A stretch of 5,574 bases of DNA from Candidatus Mesolinea sp. UBA5823 (GTDB lineage Bacteria > Chloroflexota > Anaerolineae > Anaerolineales > Anaerolineaceae). Position numbers and translations under genes: made by a program. This document shows positions 5,485-5,574 of this stretch, one piece after another. A model generated the notes under the pieces. That model searched no databases. It was given only the letters and a program-made list of their open reading frames with translations, and was not told where the DNA came from. Each line of letters starts with the position of its first letter. Position 1 is the first letter of the stretch. The stretch spans positions 22,392 to 27,965 of the forward strand of contig DICP01000021.1 of the NCBI GenBank assembly GCA_002417685.1, in the 5' to 3' direction.

Positions 5485-5522
5485 AAGCAAACAGCCTATT
5501 TTGGAAAAAGGATTCTTAATCT

Positions 5523-5528
5523 ATTATA
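5523..5528 (-). promoter_or_regulatory. Candidate -10 element for the DUF72 gene
   Basis: A perfect TATAAT on the minus strand predicts transcription from about base 5516, giving a leader of some 32 bases that contains the ATAGG ribosome-binding candidate. The best hexamer 16 bp upstream is TTTAAG, a weak -35. No operator-like repeat was seen. Confidence 0.45.
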
Positions 5529-5554
5529 GCTTTTGGCAAAATTGCTTAAATAAA

Positions 5555-5570
5555 GAGGGTGTTGAAAAAC
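5555..5570. mobile_element. Possible insertion-sequence terminus at the right edge
   Basis: GAGGGTGTTGAAAAAC resembles the terminal inverted repeats of some DDE-type insertion sequences (IS5- or IS1182-like ends often read GGGTGTTGAAAAA). The window ends four bases later, so the element body, the other end and any target duplication cannot be seen. It lies just upstream of the DUF72 promoter. The call rests on this short match alone. Confidence 0.3.
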
Positions 5571-5574
5571 ATTG

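Noticed and set aside
5485..5490. TTG at 5490 as the start of the DUF72 gene
   Set aside because: It adds only two residues, leaves just 4 bases to the ATAGG, and the ATG at 5484 is better spaced and closer to the usual family N terminus.

Overview
The window looks like a chromosomal segment of a bacterium, most likely a member of the Chloroflexota. This is inferred from gene content: a bacterial operon built around a divergent archaeal-PolB2-like family B polymerase, a RecA-fold partner, a DUF72 protein, sigma70-type promoters, and coding regions of moderate GC separated by AT-rich gaps. No rRNA, tRNA or CRISPR array is visible, so the phylum call is tentative.

Layout. At the left edge (1-344, minus strand) is the N-terminal core-binding domain of a tyrosine recombinase that runs out of the window. 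Positions 345-889 hold no convincing gene. They are AT-rich and contain a Fur-box-like palindrome and an AT-rich inverted repeat. Positions 890-1309 (minus) encode a conserved-looking, all-helical protein of unknown function. A 180-bp divergent promoter region (1310-1489) separates it from a three-gene plus-strand operon. The operon encodes a RecA-fold protein with an eroded Walker A motif (1490-2059), a small helical protein (2072-2509) and a 745-residue family B DNA polymerase with altered catalytic motifs (2506-4743). Ending 9 bp away in the opposite orientation is a DUF72/YecE-family gene (4753-5484, minus). The last bases (5555-5570) resemble the terminus of an insertion sequence.

The operon is the main discovery. 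The polymerase keeps the motif A aspartate and the first motif C aspartate, but the second motif C aspartate, the motif B Asn-Ser and at least two of the three exonuclease motifs are replaced. Its RecA-like partner lacks a canonical Walker A and ends in QPTLF-A, which fits the bacterial sliding-clamp-binding pattern QxxLF. The promoter has a TTGACA -35 and a TATAAT -10. Their 16-bp spacer is exactly filled by a palindrome of the LexA type (TAGAACAAATATTCTA), which predicts SOS control. The predicted transcription start falls on the A of the first ATG, so the operon mRNA should be leaderless.

Taken together, this resembles a damage-inducible translesion or mutagenesis cassette. It is analogous in architecture to ImuA-ImuB-DnaE2 but built on a PolB2-type polymerase. 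The function is inferred; the motifs, overlaps and operator geometry can be read directly from the sequence.
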